Part shown: positions 54,112 through 63,533 of the stretch, in pieces
How the letters are laid out: each line of letters starts with the position of its first letter
How positions within the stretch are numbered: the stretch's first letter is position 1
Assembly: GCA_013364255.1 (NCBI GenBank)
Contig: CP054936.1
Coordinates: 5,424,853 to 5,488,852, forward strand
Length of the DNA stretch: 64,000 bases
DNA from: Streptomyces seoulensis
Lineage (GTDB): Bacteria > Actinomycetota > Actinomycetes > Streptomycetales > Streptomycetaceae
Reading direction: 5' to 3'
Notes under the pieces: generated by a model
What the model saw: only the letters and a program-made list of their open reading frames with translations
What the model was told of the DNA's origin: nothing
The model's database searches: none
Made by a program: the position numbers and the translations under genes

Positions 54112-55239
54112 ATGGGTCTCACGAGCAAGAAGGTGCTGGTACTGGCGATCGTGTTCGCCGTACTGCTGTTCATCGCCACGGTGTGGCTGTGGCCGCGGCT
54201 GGCCCGCCGCAACTGGCTGGCCGTCGGCGGGCGGGTCGGCATCCTGCTGGCCACCCAGACGGCGCTCTTCGCCTGCGTCGGTCTCCTCGCCAACCAGACC
54301 TTCGGCTTCTACGCCAGCTGGGCGGACCTGTTCGGGCAGGAGACCGACCAGGGCGTCGTCATAGACCACGCGGCGGGCGGCGGCACGGGCGGACCGCTCC
54401 AGGTGGTCGGCACCCAGCAGGTGCAGGCGACGAACGGGTCGCGGCCGCAACTGACCGGGCAGATCCAGAAGGTGGACATCGTGGGCCGTACGACCCACAT
54501 CGCCTCGCCCGCGTTCGTGTACCTGCCGCCGGAGTACTTCCAGCCGCAGTACCGCACGCGCGCCTTCCCGGCGACCGTCGTCCTCACCGGCTACCCGGGC
54601 ACCGCCCAGGCGCTGATCAGCAAGCTCAACTACCCCCGTACGGCGCAGAGCCTGGCCAAGAGCGGCCGGATGCAGCCGATGATCCTGGTGATGCTGCGGC
54701 CGACCGTGGCGCCGCCGCGCGACACGGAGTGCGTGGACGTCCCGGACGGGCCGCAGACCGAGTCCTTCTTCGCCAAGGACCTGCCCGACGCCCTGCTCGC
54801 CCACTACCGGATCGGCAAGAAGCCGGGCGGCTGGGGCATCGTCGGCGACTCCACCGGCGGTTACTGCGCGCTGAAAATCGCCATGCACCACCCTCAGGTG
54901 TACGCCGCCGCGGCGGGACTGTCGCCGTACTTCAAGGCGCCGATCGACCCCACGACGGGTGATCTCTTCCACGGCCGGCGGAATCTGGAGAATCGCGCCG
55001 ACCTGATGTGGAGCATCAAGCACGCGCCCGCTCCGGACACTTCACTGCTCGTCACCAGCAGCAGGCACGGCGAGAAGGACTACAAGAACACCCTGAAGTT
55101 CATCGACGCGGTCAAGGCGACGAACAAGACCCGTATCTCGTCGATCATCCTGGACAGCGGCGGGCACAACTTCAACACCTGGAAGCGCGAGATCCCGGGG
55201 ACGCTGCAGTGGCTGAGCCAGCGGCTGGGCGAACGCTGA
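54112..55239 (+). CDS. Membrane-anchored esterase (antigen-85/esterase D fold)
   Basis: A 375-residue alpha/beta hydrolase. Two or three membrane spans (residues 8-26, 40-62) anchor it. The nucleophile is Ser247 in GDSTGGYCALKIAMHHP; the His is in LDSGGHNFNTW. The fold resembles mycolyltransferase-like esterases, with the active site outside the cell. Substrate unknown. It is divergent from the mprF-like gene. Confidence 0.85.
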   Translation: MGLTSKKVLVLAIVFAVLLFIATVWLWPRLARRNWLAVGGRVGILLATQTALFACVGLLANQTFGFYASWADLFGQETDQGVVIDHAAGGGTGGPLQVVGTQQVQATNGSRPQLTGQIQKVDIVGRTTHIASPAFVYLPPEYFQPQYRTRAFPATVVLTGYPGTAQALISKLNYPRTAQSLAKSGRMQPMILVMLRPTVAPPRDTECVDVPDGPQTESFFAKDLPDALLAHYRIGKKPGGWGIVGDSTGGYCALKIAMHHPQVYAAAAGLSPYFKAPIDPTTGDLFHGRRNLENRADLMWSIKHAPAPDTSLLVTSSRHGEKDYKNTLKFIDAVKATNKTRISSIILDSGGHNFNTWKREIPGTLQWLSQRLGER

Positions 55240-55413
55240 AAATGATCTTGAGGGAAGTGGCCGGCGGAAAGGACGCCGGAACTCGGGCGGAACTCGGACG
55301 GGTGGCGGGCGTACTGAGGGCGGAACTCCTCATGTCCGGTGAAGATTTCGGTACGGCCGTCTTTTTGCGGGCCGGGCACCCATGTTTCGCCTACGCGCGG
55401 TAAGTTTCTGGCC

Positions 55414-56916
55414 ATGCCACGTGGACGTCACCGCCATTCCCCTCCTTTGCACAGGCTGTTGCCGCCCTCGGCGATCGCCGGCGTCTCCCTCGTCTGCGCC
55501 GTGGGCCCCTGGGTGTTCACCGCGCCCGCGCTGCTGCGGGTCCTCGCGGCGGCGGCCGCGGTGACGGCGATCGGCGGAGCGATCATCATGCGCCGCTGGG
55601 ACGCCCAGGCGGGCCGGCAGGTCGCCGACCTCACGCGCGCGCGGGCGAGCGACGAGTGGCGCTTCGAAGAACGGGTCGCCGAACTCGAATCCGATCTGGA
55701 GGAGTCGCGGGAGCTGCGCGGCCGGCTCGAACAGAAGCTGCGGGCCAAGCGGACCGAACTCGCGGGCCTGCGCAACGAGCACGCGGCGCTGCTGCGGCGG
55801 TACGCCACGGCGGAGACCGAGCGGGCGAGCGCCCTGGAGGGGCGCCGGCTGCTGGAGATCGAGGCGGCGCCGGACGCCCGGGCACTGCCGGCGGCGCTTG
55901 CCGCGTCCGCGGTGCCCGTCCCGCCCGCGGGGCTCGTCCCGTCCGCCAAGACCGGCTCGTCCGCGGCGTCCGGTGCGGCCGCCGCGTCCGGTACGGCGCG
56001 GACCGACGCGCCGGAGGGCGCGAACGCCGTCGCCGCGACGGCCGAGACGTCGGCGACCGAGAAGTCCGCAGGCGAGACGTCCGCGGGCGAGACGTCGGCG
56101 GGCGTGGCTCCCGCCGTGTTCTCCCCTGAGGGGGTCAAGCTGTTCCTGCGGGCGCAGGCCGCACTGGCGCGCCTCGGCGCGGACGGCGGGCCCACCGAGC
56201 CCACCGAGTCCGCGCAGGAGCCGGCCGCCGAGCCCGTCGCCGCGGCGGACACCGAGGCGACGGCCGAGGCGAGCACCGACGCGACCGCCGAGTCCGTCGC
56301 CGACGAGACCACCGAGCCGGCCGACGAGTCGAGCGCCGAGCCGGACACCGATCCGCGCCCCGAGCCCGGCACCGAACCGTCCGCCGACGTGGCCCCCGAT
56401 GCCTCCGAAGCCTCCGCCGCGCCGTCCGCCGACACGGCCCCCGAAGCCCCGGCCGCCCCGCCGGTCCCCAGGGACGGCATCGCCACCGATGTATCCCCCG
56501 CGCGGGAGGGCGACGAGGCCGACGAGACCGACGTGGTCCAGGGGCGGCCCGAGGCCGCCGACGGGCACGAGCCGGCGGCCGGCCGGCCCGCGCAGCGGCC
56601 CGCCGGGCACTTCACCGTGCCGACCGCCGTGGCCGTCGTACCGCCCACGCCCGTGCGGCGGCCCTCGGTCGAGGGCGGGTTCGACTTCTTCGGCACGAAG
56701 AACGGCGCTCAGCCCGCCGCCCTGGAAGCCGTGCAGAACGAGGACCTGGCGGACGTCGTGGGTCAGGAGGCCCTCGCCCTGCACAAGGCGGAGGCCGAGT
56801 CGCAGTACCGTCCGGCCGACGCCGGGACGCGGGCCGTGGGCCAGGTCATCGACCTGACGGCGCACGACGAGACGGAGCAGATCGACGTACAGAACCTGCG
56901 CAGCGCCGCGTCCTGA
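55414..56916 (+). CDS. Membrane/coiled-coil protein with long Ala-Pro-Glu-Thr linker
   Basis: A 500-residue protein. Residues 17-57 hold two hydrophobic segments, 63-150 a coiled coil (VAELESDLEESRELRGRLEQ and on), 150-410 an Ala/Glu/Thr/Pro-rich disordered region with ETSAGETSAG and ATAEAS-like repeats, and 415-500 a conserved-looking tail (FDFFGTKNGAQPAALEAVQN). It looks like a surface or septum scaffold. No family recognised. Confidence 0.75.
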   Translation: MPRGRHRHSPPLHRLLPPSAIAGVSLVCAVGPWVFTAPALLRVLAAAAAVTAIGGAIIMRRWDAQAGRQVADLTRARASDEWRFEERVAELESDLEESRELRGRLEQKLRAKRTELAGLRNEHAALLRRYATAETERASALEGRRLLEIEAAPDARALPAALAASAVPVPPAGLVPSAKTGSSAASGAAAASGTARTDAPEGANAVAATAETSATEKSAGETSAGETSAGVAPAVFSPEGVKLFLRAQAALARLGADGGPTEPTESAQEPAAEPVAAADTEATAEASTDATAESVADETTEPADESSAEPDTDPRPEPGTEPSADVAPDASEASAAPSADTAPEAPAAPPVPRDGIATDVSPAREGDEADETDVVQGRPEAADGHEPAAGRPAQRPAGHFTVPTAVAVVPPTPVRRPSVEGGFDFFGTKNGAQPAALEAVQNEDLADVVGQEALALHKAEAESQYRPADAGTRAVGQVIDLTAHDETEQIDVQNLRSAAS

Positions 56917-56919
56917 CAG

Positions 56920-56959
56920 CCGGACAGCCGGACTGCCGGACTGCCGGACAGTCGGACAC
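56920..56959. repeat. Octamer tandem repeat
   Basis: CCGGACAG, CCGGACTG, CCGGACTG, CCGGACAG and TCGGACAC follow one another directly after the stop codon at 56914-56916. Confidence 0.85.
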
Positions 56960-56980
56960 GGCCCGTGCGCGGGTGGCAGT

Positions 56981-57018
56981 GGTGAGGGGCGCGGCCTGCG
57001 ACGGCCGCGCCCCTCACC
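56981..57018. terminator. Two-way terminator with 16-bp perfect stem
   Basis: GGTGAGGGGCGCGGCC (56981-56996) pairs with 57003-57018 around TGCGAC. It separates convergent genes ending at 56916 and 57048. Confidence 0.85.
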
Positions 57019-57047
57019 GCTTCCACGGCGCCTGCCCGCCGTACCCC

Positions 57048-58445
57048 TCACCGTCGCCCGGGTGCGCCGGAGCCGTCCTCGGCCGTCATCCAGCGGTCCG
57101 GCCGGGCCCGCCGGCGTCCCGTCCGGGAGCGCTCGGCCTGGTCGCGGAGCAGCCGGGCCGCCTCGTCGGCGTCCCGCAGGCGCGCCGTGACCGTCTTGTT
57201 CGCCCCGGTGTCCACGTGCACGTCGGCGACCCGCCACACCCGGTGCCACGGCCCTCGGGTGAGCCGTACGCTCTGCACCTTGGCGTGCGGCACCAGGGCG
57301 AGGCGCCGGCGCAGCAGTCCGTGCCGGGCGGCGAACACCGTGTCGGTCACGGCGATCCCGTCCCCCCGCCACCACACCGGCGCGCACCACCGGGCGCGCC
57401 GCGGCGGCCGGGCCAGGTCGGCGGCCCGCGGCACCGTCACGCCGGGCAGCACCCGGGCGACCACCGCCTCGGCGATGTGCCGCGGGGCGACCGGGAGCAG
57501 CACGGAGTTCGAGGAGCCGGCCACGTCCAGTTCGACCCGGACCCAGCCGAACCGCCGCCACAGCAGCGGTTCCACGATCCGCACGGTCTGCACCCGGCCG
57601 GGCGGCACCGTCTCGTGGGTGCGGTCCAGCAGTCCCCGGTCGATGCGCAGCCCGTCGGGCGACTCGCTCACCGTCCAGTCGTAGGCGCCGAGGAAGCGCC
57701 CCGCGCTGCTGGTCACGGCGCCGCCGAGCAGCGGCACGGCGGCGGCGAGCACCGTCCACAGGCTGTGCGTGGCGATCCACAGCAGCGGCGGCACCACGAC
57801 GGCGGTGAGCAGCGAGCCCCAGGTCGCGCCGATCAGCAGCAGTGAGAGCGCGATCACGCGCGCGGGCACGCGCACCAGCTCCCGCGCGGGCGCCTCGCCC
57901 ACCTCCTGGGCCGTGTCGGGGGCGAAACCGGCGGCGCGGGCGAGCAGTTCGGCGCGCAGGGCGCACGCCTCGGCCTCACCGAGGAAGGCGAGTTCGTCCT
58001 TCTTGTCGGCGCCTATGACGTCGAGCTTCAGCTTGGCCACGCCCGCGACCCGGGCGAGCAGCGGCCGGGTGACGTCGACGGCCTGGATGCGCTCCAGCCG
58101 GATGTGCGCGGTGCGGCGGAACAACAGGCCGGTGCGGATGCGCAGTTCGGCGCCGGTGACCGCGTAGTGCGTGAACCACCAGGACAGGAAGCCGTAGAGC
58201 GCGGCGGCCAGGACGAGCGCCGCGAGCCCGAGCAGCAGGGTGGTCGTCGTCAGCCGGGTCAGCTGCCGCTGCGTCTGGTCGGGGTCGTGCACGGCCCAGC
58301 CGGCGAGGACGGTGACCGGCGCCCAGGCGCGCCGCAGCGGTGTCACGGGGTGCAGCCGCCGCTCGGTCACGCCGGCCGGCTCCTGCACGGCGCGCTCCCC
58401 GGCGAGCACCTCGCCCGCGGCCGTTCCGTCGTCCGGCGTCGTCAC
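57048..58445 (-). CDS. Bacterial PH-domain (bPH2) membrane protein, YdbT-like
   Basis: A 465-residue protein with three bPH2 domains (the repeated signature near ELRIRTGLLFRRTAHIRLER, GLRIDRGLLDRTHETVPPGR and VFAARHGLLRRRLALVPHAK) and pairs of membrane spans between them. This is YdbT architecture. The GTG at 58445 overlaps the stop of the smaller bPH2 gene (GTGA). Partner genes of this type are common; the role, possibly in envelope stress, is unproven. Confidence 0.85.
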   Translation of the reverse strand: MTTPDDGTAAGEVLAGERAVQEPAGVTERRLHPVTPLRRAWAPVTVLAGWAVHDPDQTQRQLTRLTTTTLLLGLAALVLAAALYGFLSWWFTHYAVTGAELRIRTGLLFRRTAHIRLERIQAVDVTRPLLARVAGVAKLKLDVIGADKKDELAFLGEAEACALRAELLARAAGFAPDTAQEVGEAPARELVRVPARVIALSLLLIGATWGSLLTAVVVPPLLWIATHSLWTVLAAAVPLLGGAVTSSAGRFLGAYDWTVSESPDGLRIDRGLLDRTHETVPPGRVQTVRIVEPLLWRRFGWVRVELDVAGSSNSVLLPVAPRHIAEAVVARVLPGVTVPRAADLARPPRRARWCAPVWWRGDGIAVTDTVFAARHGLLRRRLALVPHAKVQSVRLTRGPWHRVWRVADVHVDTGANKTVTARLRDADEAARLLRDQAERSRTGRRRARPDRWMTAEDGSGAPGRR

Positions 58446-58969
58446 AGCCCCGCCGATCGGGCCTCGCCCAGCTCGGTGAGCCGGTCGCGCAGGCGTTCCG
58501 CCTCGGCCGGGTCCAGGCCGGGGATGGTCGCGTCGGTCGCGGCGGCGGCCGTGTGCAGTTGCACGGTGGCCAGCCCGAACCGCCGTTCGACCGGCCCGGA
58601 GGTCACCTCGACCAGCTGCATCCGCCCGTACGGCACGACGGTCTCCTCGTGCCACAGCACGCCCCGGCTGATCAGCAGGTCGTCGGCGCGCTCGGCGTAC
58701 CGCCAGGAGCGCCAGTTGCGGCCCAGCAGCACCCAGCCCCAGGCCGCCGCCGCCACCGGCGCCAGCGCGCACGCCGACCAGAGCGGTCCGGCCGTCATGG
58801 CGAGCGCCACGCCCGCGGCCACGGCGATCAGCCCCAGCCACACCACCAGCAGCAGGCGCCGCATCCGCAGCAGGCCCGGCGGCAGTGCGGTCCACACCGG
58901 CTCGCCCCCCGCCGCCCGGCCCGCCGCCCGGTCCTCCGCCCGGCCCTCTTCCACGCTCCCCGTTTCCAT
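58442..58969 (-). CDS. Bacterial PH-domain (bPH2) protein, YdbS-like
   Basis: A 175-residue protein with two spans (residues 35-72) and one bPH2 domain (LLISRGVLWHEETVVPYGRM, then RRFGLATVQLHTAAA). It is the YdbS-type partner of the following three-domain protein. The ATG at 58969 lies 31 bp from the divergent nuoD start, so promoters overlap. Confidence 0.85.
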   Translation of the reverse strand: METGSVEEGRAEDRAAGRAAGGEPVWTALPPGLLRMRRLLLVVWLGLIAVAAGVALAMTAGPLWSACALAPVAAAAWGWVLLGRNWRSWRYAERADDLLISRGVLWHEETVVPYGRMQLVEVTSGPVERRFGLATVQLHTAAAATDATIPGLDPAEAERLRDRLTELGEARSAGL

Positions 58970-59000
58970 GGGGCAAGCGTACGTAGGGGAAACTGGGGCC

Positions 59001-60152
59001 ATGACTCCTACGACGGAGACCATGGTCGGGATCGGCGGCGCCGCGGAGAGCACCGACATGGTGCTCAACATCGGGCCTCAGCACCCCTCCACACACGGCG
59101 TGCTGCGGCTGAAGCTGCTGCTGGACGGGGAGCGCATCAGGCGCGCGGAGCCGGTGATCGGCTACATGCACCGCGGCGCGGAGAAGCTGTTCGAGGCGCG
59201 CGACTACCGGCAGATCATCATGCTGGCCAACCGCCACGACTGGCTCTCCGCGTTCTCCAACGAGCTGGGCGTGGTCCTGGCCGTGGAGCGGATGCTCGGC
59301 ATGGAGGTCCCCGAGCGCGCGGTGTGGACGCGCACGCTGCTCGCGGAGCTGAACCGGGTGCTCAACCACCTGATGTTCCTCGGCTCCTATCCGCTGGAGC
59401 TGGGCGGCATCACGCCGGTCTTCTACGCGTTCCGGGAGCGGGAGGTCCTCCAGAACGTGATGGAGGAGGTCTCCGGCGGCCGGATGCACTACATGTTCAA
59501 CCGGGTCGGCGGGCTCAAGGAGGACCTGCCGGCCGGGTGGTCCACGCGCGCGCGGGCCGCGGTCGCCGCGGTGCGCTCCCGGATGGACGTCTTCGACGAC
59601 CTGGTGCTCGGCAACGAGATCTTCCGGGGGCGTACGCGGGGCGTGGGCGCGCTCTCGCCGCAGGCCGTGCACGCCTACGGCGTGAGCGGACCGATCGCGC
59701 GCGCCTCCGGGGTCGACTTCGACCTGCGGCGCGACGAGCCGTACCTCGCGTACGGGGAGCTGGCGGACGTGCTGAAGGTGGTCACGCGGGGTGAGGGCGA
59801 CTGCCTGGCCCGCTTCGAGTGCCTGCTGGAGCAGACCCACAACGCGCTCGACCTCGCCGACGCGTGTCTGGACCGGCTGGCCGGACTGGCGCCGGGCCCG
59901 GTCAACCAGCGGCTGCCCAAGGTCCTCAAGGCGCCCGAGGGGCACACCTACGCGTGGACCGAGAACCCGCTCGGCATCAACGGCTACTACCTGGTCAGCA
60001 AGGGCGAGAAGACCCCGTACCGGCTGAAGCTGCGGTCCGCGTCGTACAACAACATCCAGGCGCTGACCGAGCTGCTGCCGGGGACGCTGGTGGCGGACAT
60101 GGTGGCGATCCTCGGGTCGATGTTCTTCGTGGTCGGGGACATTGATAAATAG
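59001..60152 (+). CDS. nuoD2: NADH-quinone oxidoreductase subunit D paralogue
   Basis: A 383-residue NuoD/49-kDa subunit: NIGPQHPSTHGVLRL, IGYMHRGAEKLFEARDY and GGLKEDLPAGW are all present. It normally binds quinone with NuoB next to cluster N2. It stands alone with no other nuo genes in the window, so it is a paralogue of the nuo operon copy. The convergent MidA-like gene is 50 bp away. Confidence 0.9.
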   Translation: MTPTTETMVGIGGAAESTDMVLNIGPQHPSTHGVLRLKLLLDGERIRRAEPVIGYMHRGAEKLFEARDYRQIIMLANRHDWLSAFSNELGVVLAVERMLGMEVPERAVWTRTLLAELNRVLNHLMFLGSYPLELGGITPVFYAFREREVLQNVMEEVSGGRMHYMFNRVGGLKEDLPAGWSTRARAAVAAVRSRMDVFDDLVLGNEIFRGRTRGVGALSPQAVHAYGVSGPIARASGVDFDLRRDEPYLAYGELADVLKVVTRGEGDCLARFECLLEQTHNALDLADACLDRLAGLAPGPVNQRLPKVLKAPEGHTYAWTENPLGINGYYLVSKGEKTPYRLKLRSASYNNIQALTELLPGTLVADMVAILGSMFFVVGDIDK

Positions 60153-60202
60153 GGCCAAGTGGGGCTGAGCAGGGACGTCCTCCGAATGAGCACGGACCGC
60201 CC

Positions 60203-61291
60203 CTACGAGAGGCCCGGTACCTCCGGGAACAGGTCCGGCAGCTTCAGCCGGCCCGGGTTCCCCTCCGGTCCGGCCGGCTGGAGCAGCCAGCCGAAGTCGC
60301 CGAGGCCGCCGGGCGCGGTCAGCTCGGCGGCCTCCCCGGCGCTCGCCAGCGCGCGGACGTACTGGGCGGGGTCGGTGGAGGCGAGCGTGAGCGGGGGGCG
60401 TACGCCGGTGATGCCCAGGGCGTGCAGTGCCGCGCGCTGGGTGAGCACGCGGGCGTGCGCGGGCGCGGGAGCGTGGGCGGCGCACGCGTCCAGGGCCACG
60501 TGCGCCGTGATGTCGCGGGCGCCGTCCGGCACGGGCGCCGTCTCGCGCCCCTCCCGGAAGCCGGTCAGCGTCCCGAAGGGCGGCCGGGCCGCGGCCGTGT
60601 GGGCGTAGTCGACGGCGACCGCGAGGCCGTGCCGCAGCCGGGAGACGGCGCCGGCCCAGGCGGTGTCCCGGAGCAGCCCGATCTCCGCGCGCAGCCCCGG
60701 CTCGCCGGGCAGCGGCCACCACCGCGCCAGCCAGTCGGCCGCCGCCCCGGTGACAGGCTCCCCGAGCCGTTCGGCGCCGTCGCGCCGTACGAGCACCCGC
60801 CGGGGCACGCCCGCCGCGTCCACCTCGGCGACGTCGACGGGCACGTTGTCCAGCCACTCGTTGGCGAACAGCAGTCCGGTGACGCCCTCCGGGGGCTCGG
60901 ACCGCCACTCGATCCGCTCGTCCAGGCCGTCGGGCCGGCCGGCGATCTCGACGGCGTACGCCCGCGTGCGGGCGGCCACCTCGGCGGGCAGCGCGCCGAG
61001 CACCCCGGCCGCCAGCTCGCCCCGGCCGGCCGCCATGTCCACGAAGCCCAGCTCCGCCGGCCGCCCCAGCGCCCCGTCCACGCGGCACAGCAGCCGCGCC
61101 ACCGCCACCGCGAACAGCGGCGAGGCGTGGACGGAGGTGCGGAAGTGCCCGGCCGGTCCCTCGGGCCGCCGGTAGAAGCCCGCGGGCCCGTACAAGGCGT
61201 CCTGCGCCGCTTCCCGCCAGCCGCGCCACACCCGCGCCGTCGCGCCGCCCGCCCGCCGCGTCCCGCCCTCGTCCACCGTGTCGTCCGCCAC
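60203..61291 (-). CDS. MidA/NDUFAF7-type SAM-dependent methyltransferase
   Basis: A 362-residue methyltransferase. FVDMAAGRGELAAGVLGAL is the SAM loop, LLFANEWLDNVPVD the family motif, and YGPAGFYRRPEGPAGHFRTS the N-terminal signature of the NDUFAF7 (MidA, DUF185) family. NDUFAF7 dimethylates an arginine of the NuoD homologue NDUFS2 during complex I assembly. Its position beside nuoD2 supports the same partner here. Confidence 0.85.
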   Translation of the reverse strand: MADDTVDEGGTRRAGGATARVWRGWREAAQDALYGPAGFYRRPEGPAGHFRTSVHASPLFAVAVARLLCRVDGALGRPAELGFVDMAAGRGELAAGVLGALPAEVAARTRAYAVEIAGRPDGLDERIEWRSEPPEGVTGLLFANEWLDNVPVDVAEVDAAGVPRRVLVRRDGAERLGEPVTGAAADWLARWWPLPGEPGLRAEIGLLRDTAWAGAVSRLRHGLAVAVDYAHTAAARPPFGTLTGFREGRETAPVPDGARDITAHVALDACAAHAPAPAHARVLTQRAALHALGITGVRPPLTLASTDPAQYVRALASAGEAAELTAPGGLGDFGWLLQPAGPEGNPGRLKLPDLFPEVPGLS

Positions 61292-61409
61292 GTCGCCAGG
61301 GTAGGCGGACGAGTGATCACAGCCTCCACCTTGCGGAGTACGAGGGGTGGGCGGGGATCGGACCTCCGGTTGACCCGTGCACCTATCGGGTGTCCCTACT
61401 CTGGGTTAC

Positions 61410-62615
61410 GTGCAGCGTCTCTATGACTTCCTCCGCAGACACCCGATGTGGGTCGACGGCTTCTGGGCCCTTGTCCTGCTCGGGCTCTCCATCGTGAGCG
61501 CGGCGGCCGTCGACGGGGCGCCGAACCACCACGGATCGCTCGCCGCCGCCGTCGCGATCTCCGTCGTCCTGTGCCTGACCGTCGCGCTGCGCCGCCGGGC
61601 GCCGGAGCGGATGGTGCTGCTCGCGGCGGCGGCCGGACTCGCGCAACTCGCCCTGGACGTCGAGACGATGGCCGCCGACTTCGCGATGCTGGTGATCGTC
61701 TACACGGTCGCCGCGGTCGGCGCCCGCTGGGCCTCCCGGTTCGCGCTGGCCGGCGGGATGTGCGCGGCGGCGCTGGCGCAGATCCGCTGGCCGGAGCAGA
61801 AGGCGAGCACGTTCGGCGAGATCGCGCTGGCCGTCTTCCAGACGGTGCCGTTCGCGCTGGCCTGGGTGCTGGGCGACTCGATGCGCACCCGGCGCGCCTA
61901 CTTCGCCCAGCTGGAGGAGCGCGCGGCCCGGCTGGAGAAGGAGCGCGAGGCGCAGGCCCAGGTCGCGGTCGCCGCCGAGCGCGCCCGGATCGCGCGTGAG
62001 CTGCACGACGTGGTCGCGCACAACGTGTCGGTGATGGTGGTGCAGGCCGACGGCGCCGCCTACGTCCTCGACGCCTCGCCGGACCAGGCGAAGAAGGCCC
62101 TGGAGACGATCTCCTCCACCGGCCGTCAGGCGCTCGCCGAGATGCGCCGCCTGCTGGGCGTGCTGCGCACCGGCGAGCACCAGGAGGGCGGCGAGTACGT
62201 CCCGCAGCCCGACGTCGAGCAGATCGAGGAGCTGGTCGAGCAGTGCCGGAAGTCCGGGCTGCCCGTCGACTTCCGGGTCGAGGGCACCCCGCGCCCGCTG
62301 CCCAGCGGGGTCGAGCTGACCGCGTACCGGATCGTGCAGGAGGCGCTCACCAACACCCGCAAGCACGGCGGGCCGAAGGCGGGCGCGAGCGTGCGGCTGG
62401 TGTACTTCGACGACGGCCTCGGCCTGCTCGTCGAGGACGACGGCAAGGGCGCCCCGCACGAGCTGTACGAGGACGGCGGCGTCGACGGGCAGGGGCACGG
62501 CCTGATCGGCATGCGCGAACGGGTCGGTATGGTCGGCGGCACGCTGGACGCGGGACCGCGCCCCGGCGGCGGCTTCCGCATCAGCGCCCTGCTGCCGCTC
62601 AAACCGGCGCACTGA
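61410..62615 (+). CDS. Sensor histidine kinase, NarL-type
   Basis: A 401-residue kinase. Residues 12-155 hold five or six membrane spans with almost no extracellular domain. HisKA_3 phospho-acceptor is H199 in ARELHDVVAHN; the ATPase has LTNTRKHGG and GHGLIGMRERV. The GTG at 61410 lies seven bases after a possible -10, TACTCT (61397-61402), and has no ribosome site, so translation is probably leaderless. It pairs with the regulator at 62753. Confidence 0.9.
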   Translation: MQRLYDFLRRHPMWVDGFWALVLLGLSIVSAAAVDGAPNHHGSLAAAVAISVVLCLTVALRRRAPERMVLLAAAAGLAQLALDVETMAADFAMLVIVYTVAAVGARWASRFALAGGMCAAALAQIRWPEQKASTFGEIALAVFQTVPFALAWVLGDSMRTRRAYFAQLEERAARLEKEREAQAQVAVAAERARIARELHDVVAHNVSVMVVQADGAAYVLDASPDQAKKALETISSTGRQALAEMRRLLGVLRTGEHQEGGEYVPQPDVEQIEELVEQCRKSGLPVDFRVEGTPRPLPSGVELTAYRIVQEALTNTRKHGGPKAGASVRLVYFDDGLGLLVEDDGKGAPHELYEDGGVDGQGHGLIGMRERVGMVGGTLDAGPRPGGGFRISALLPLKPAH

Positions 62616-62752
62616 CCGCCGCCGCACGCCCCCTGTTGACACCTGTCACGCCCCCACCGCACGCCCCCACCGCATGCCCCGGGCGGCCGGTCGCCCGGCC
62701 CGCCACCCGCTCGACGGAACCCATGGACCATGGACAGGGAAGAGGACCCCCG

Positions 62753-63427
62753 ATGACGATCCGCGTGATGCTCGTCGACGACCAGGTGCTGCTGCGCACC
62801 GGATTCGGGATGGTGCTCGCCGCCCAGCCGGACATGGAGGTCGTCGCCGAGGCGGGCGACGGCGTCGAGGCCCTCCAGGTGCTGGCGGCGACCGCCGTCG
62901 ACGTGGTGCTGATGGACGTGCGCATGCCCAAGCTGGACGGCGTGGAGGCCACCCGCCGCATCTGCGCCGGGCCGAATCCGCCCAAGGTGCTGATCCTGAC
63001 CACCTTCGACCTCGACGAGTACGCCTTCTCCGGGCTGAAGGCGGGCGCCTCCGGCTTCATGCTCAAGGACGTGCCGCCCGGCGACCTGCTCACCGCGATC
63101 CGCGCCGTGCACAGCGGTGACGCCGTCGTCGCGCCGTCCACCACGCGCCGTCTGCTCGACCGGTTCGCGCCGATGCTGCCCACCACCGACCGGACCCCGC
63201 AGCACAAGGAGCTGCAACGGCTCACCGAACGCGAGCGCGAGGTCATGACCCTGGTCGCGCAGGGCCTGTCGAACGGCGAGATCGCCGCCCGTCTGGTGCT
63301 GTCGGAGGCGACCGTGAAGACGCACGTGGGCCGCATCCTGACCAAGCTCGAACTGCGCGACCGGGTGCAGGTGGTGGTGCTCGCCTACGAGACGGGCATC
63401 GTCCGCGCGGGCGGCGGCCGCGGCTGA
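62753..63427 (+). CDS. LuxR/NarL-family response regulator
   Basis: A 224-residue regulator. The receiver has D9/D10 in LVDDQ, the phospho-acceptor Asp55 in LMDVRMP and Lys in FMLKDVPP. The C-terminus has the LuxR helix-turn-helix (LTEREREVMTLVAQGLSNGE, then ATVKTHVGRIL). AGAGGA precedes the ATG. Signal and targets unknown. Confidence 0.95.
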   Translation: MTIRVMLVDDQVLLRTGFGMVLAAQPDMEVVAEAGDGVEALQVLAATAVDVVLMDVRMPKLDGVEATRRICAGPNPPKVLILTTFDLDEYAFSGLKAGASGFMLKDVPPGDLLTAIRAVHSGDAVVAPSTTRRLLDRFAPMLPTTDRTPQHKELQRLTEREREVMTLVAQGLSNGEIAARLVLSEATVKTHVGRILTKLELRDRVQVVVLAYETGIVRAGGGRG

Positions 63428-63533
63428 ACGGCCGGCGGTGCCGGGGTCAGGAGACCCGGCTGCGCCGAAGCCAGGACGCCCGGCCGCGCCGAAGCCGGGA
63501 CGCCCGGCCGCGCCGGCGTCTACAGTCGCCCGC

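Noticed and set aside
52072..55023. Longer start for the MprF-like protein
   Set aside because: The extension lies antisense to the esterase gene and is disordered in composition.
57048..61229. 4.2-kb leftward open frame
   Set aside because: Only the YdbT-like part (57048-58445) is real; the rest crosses the small bPH2 gene and the antisense of nuoD2.
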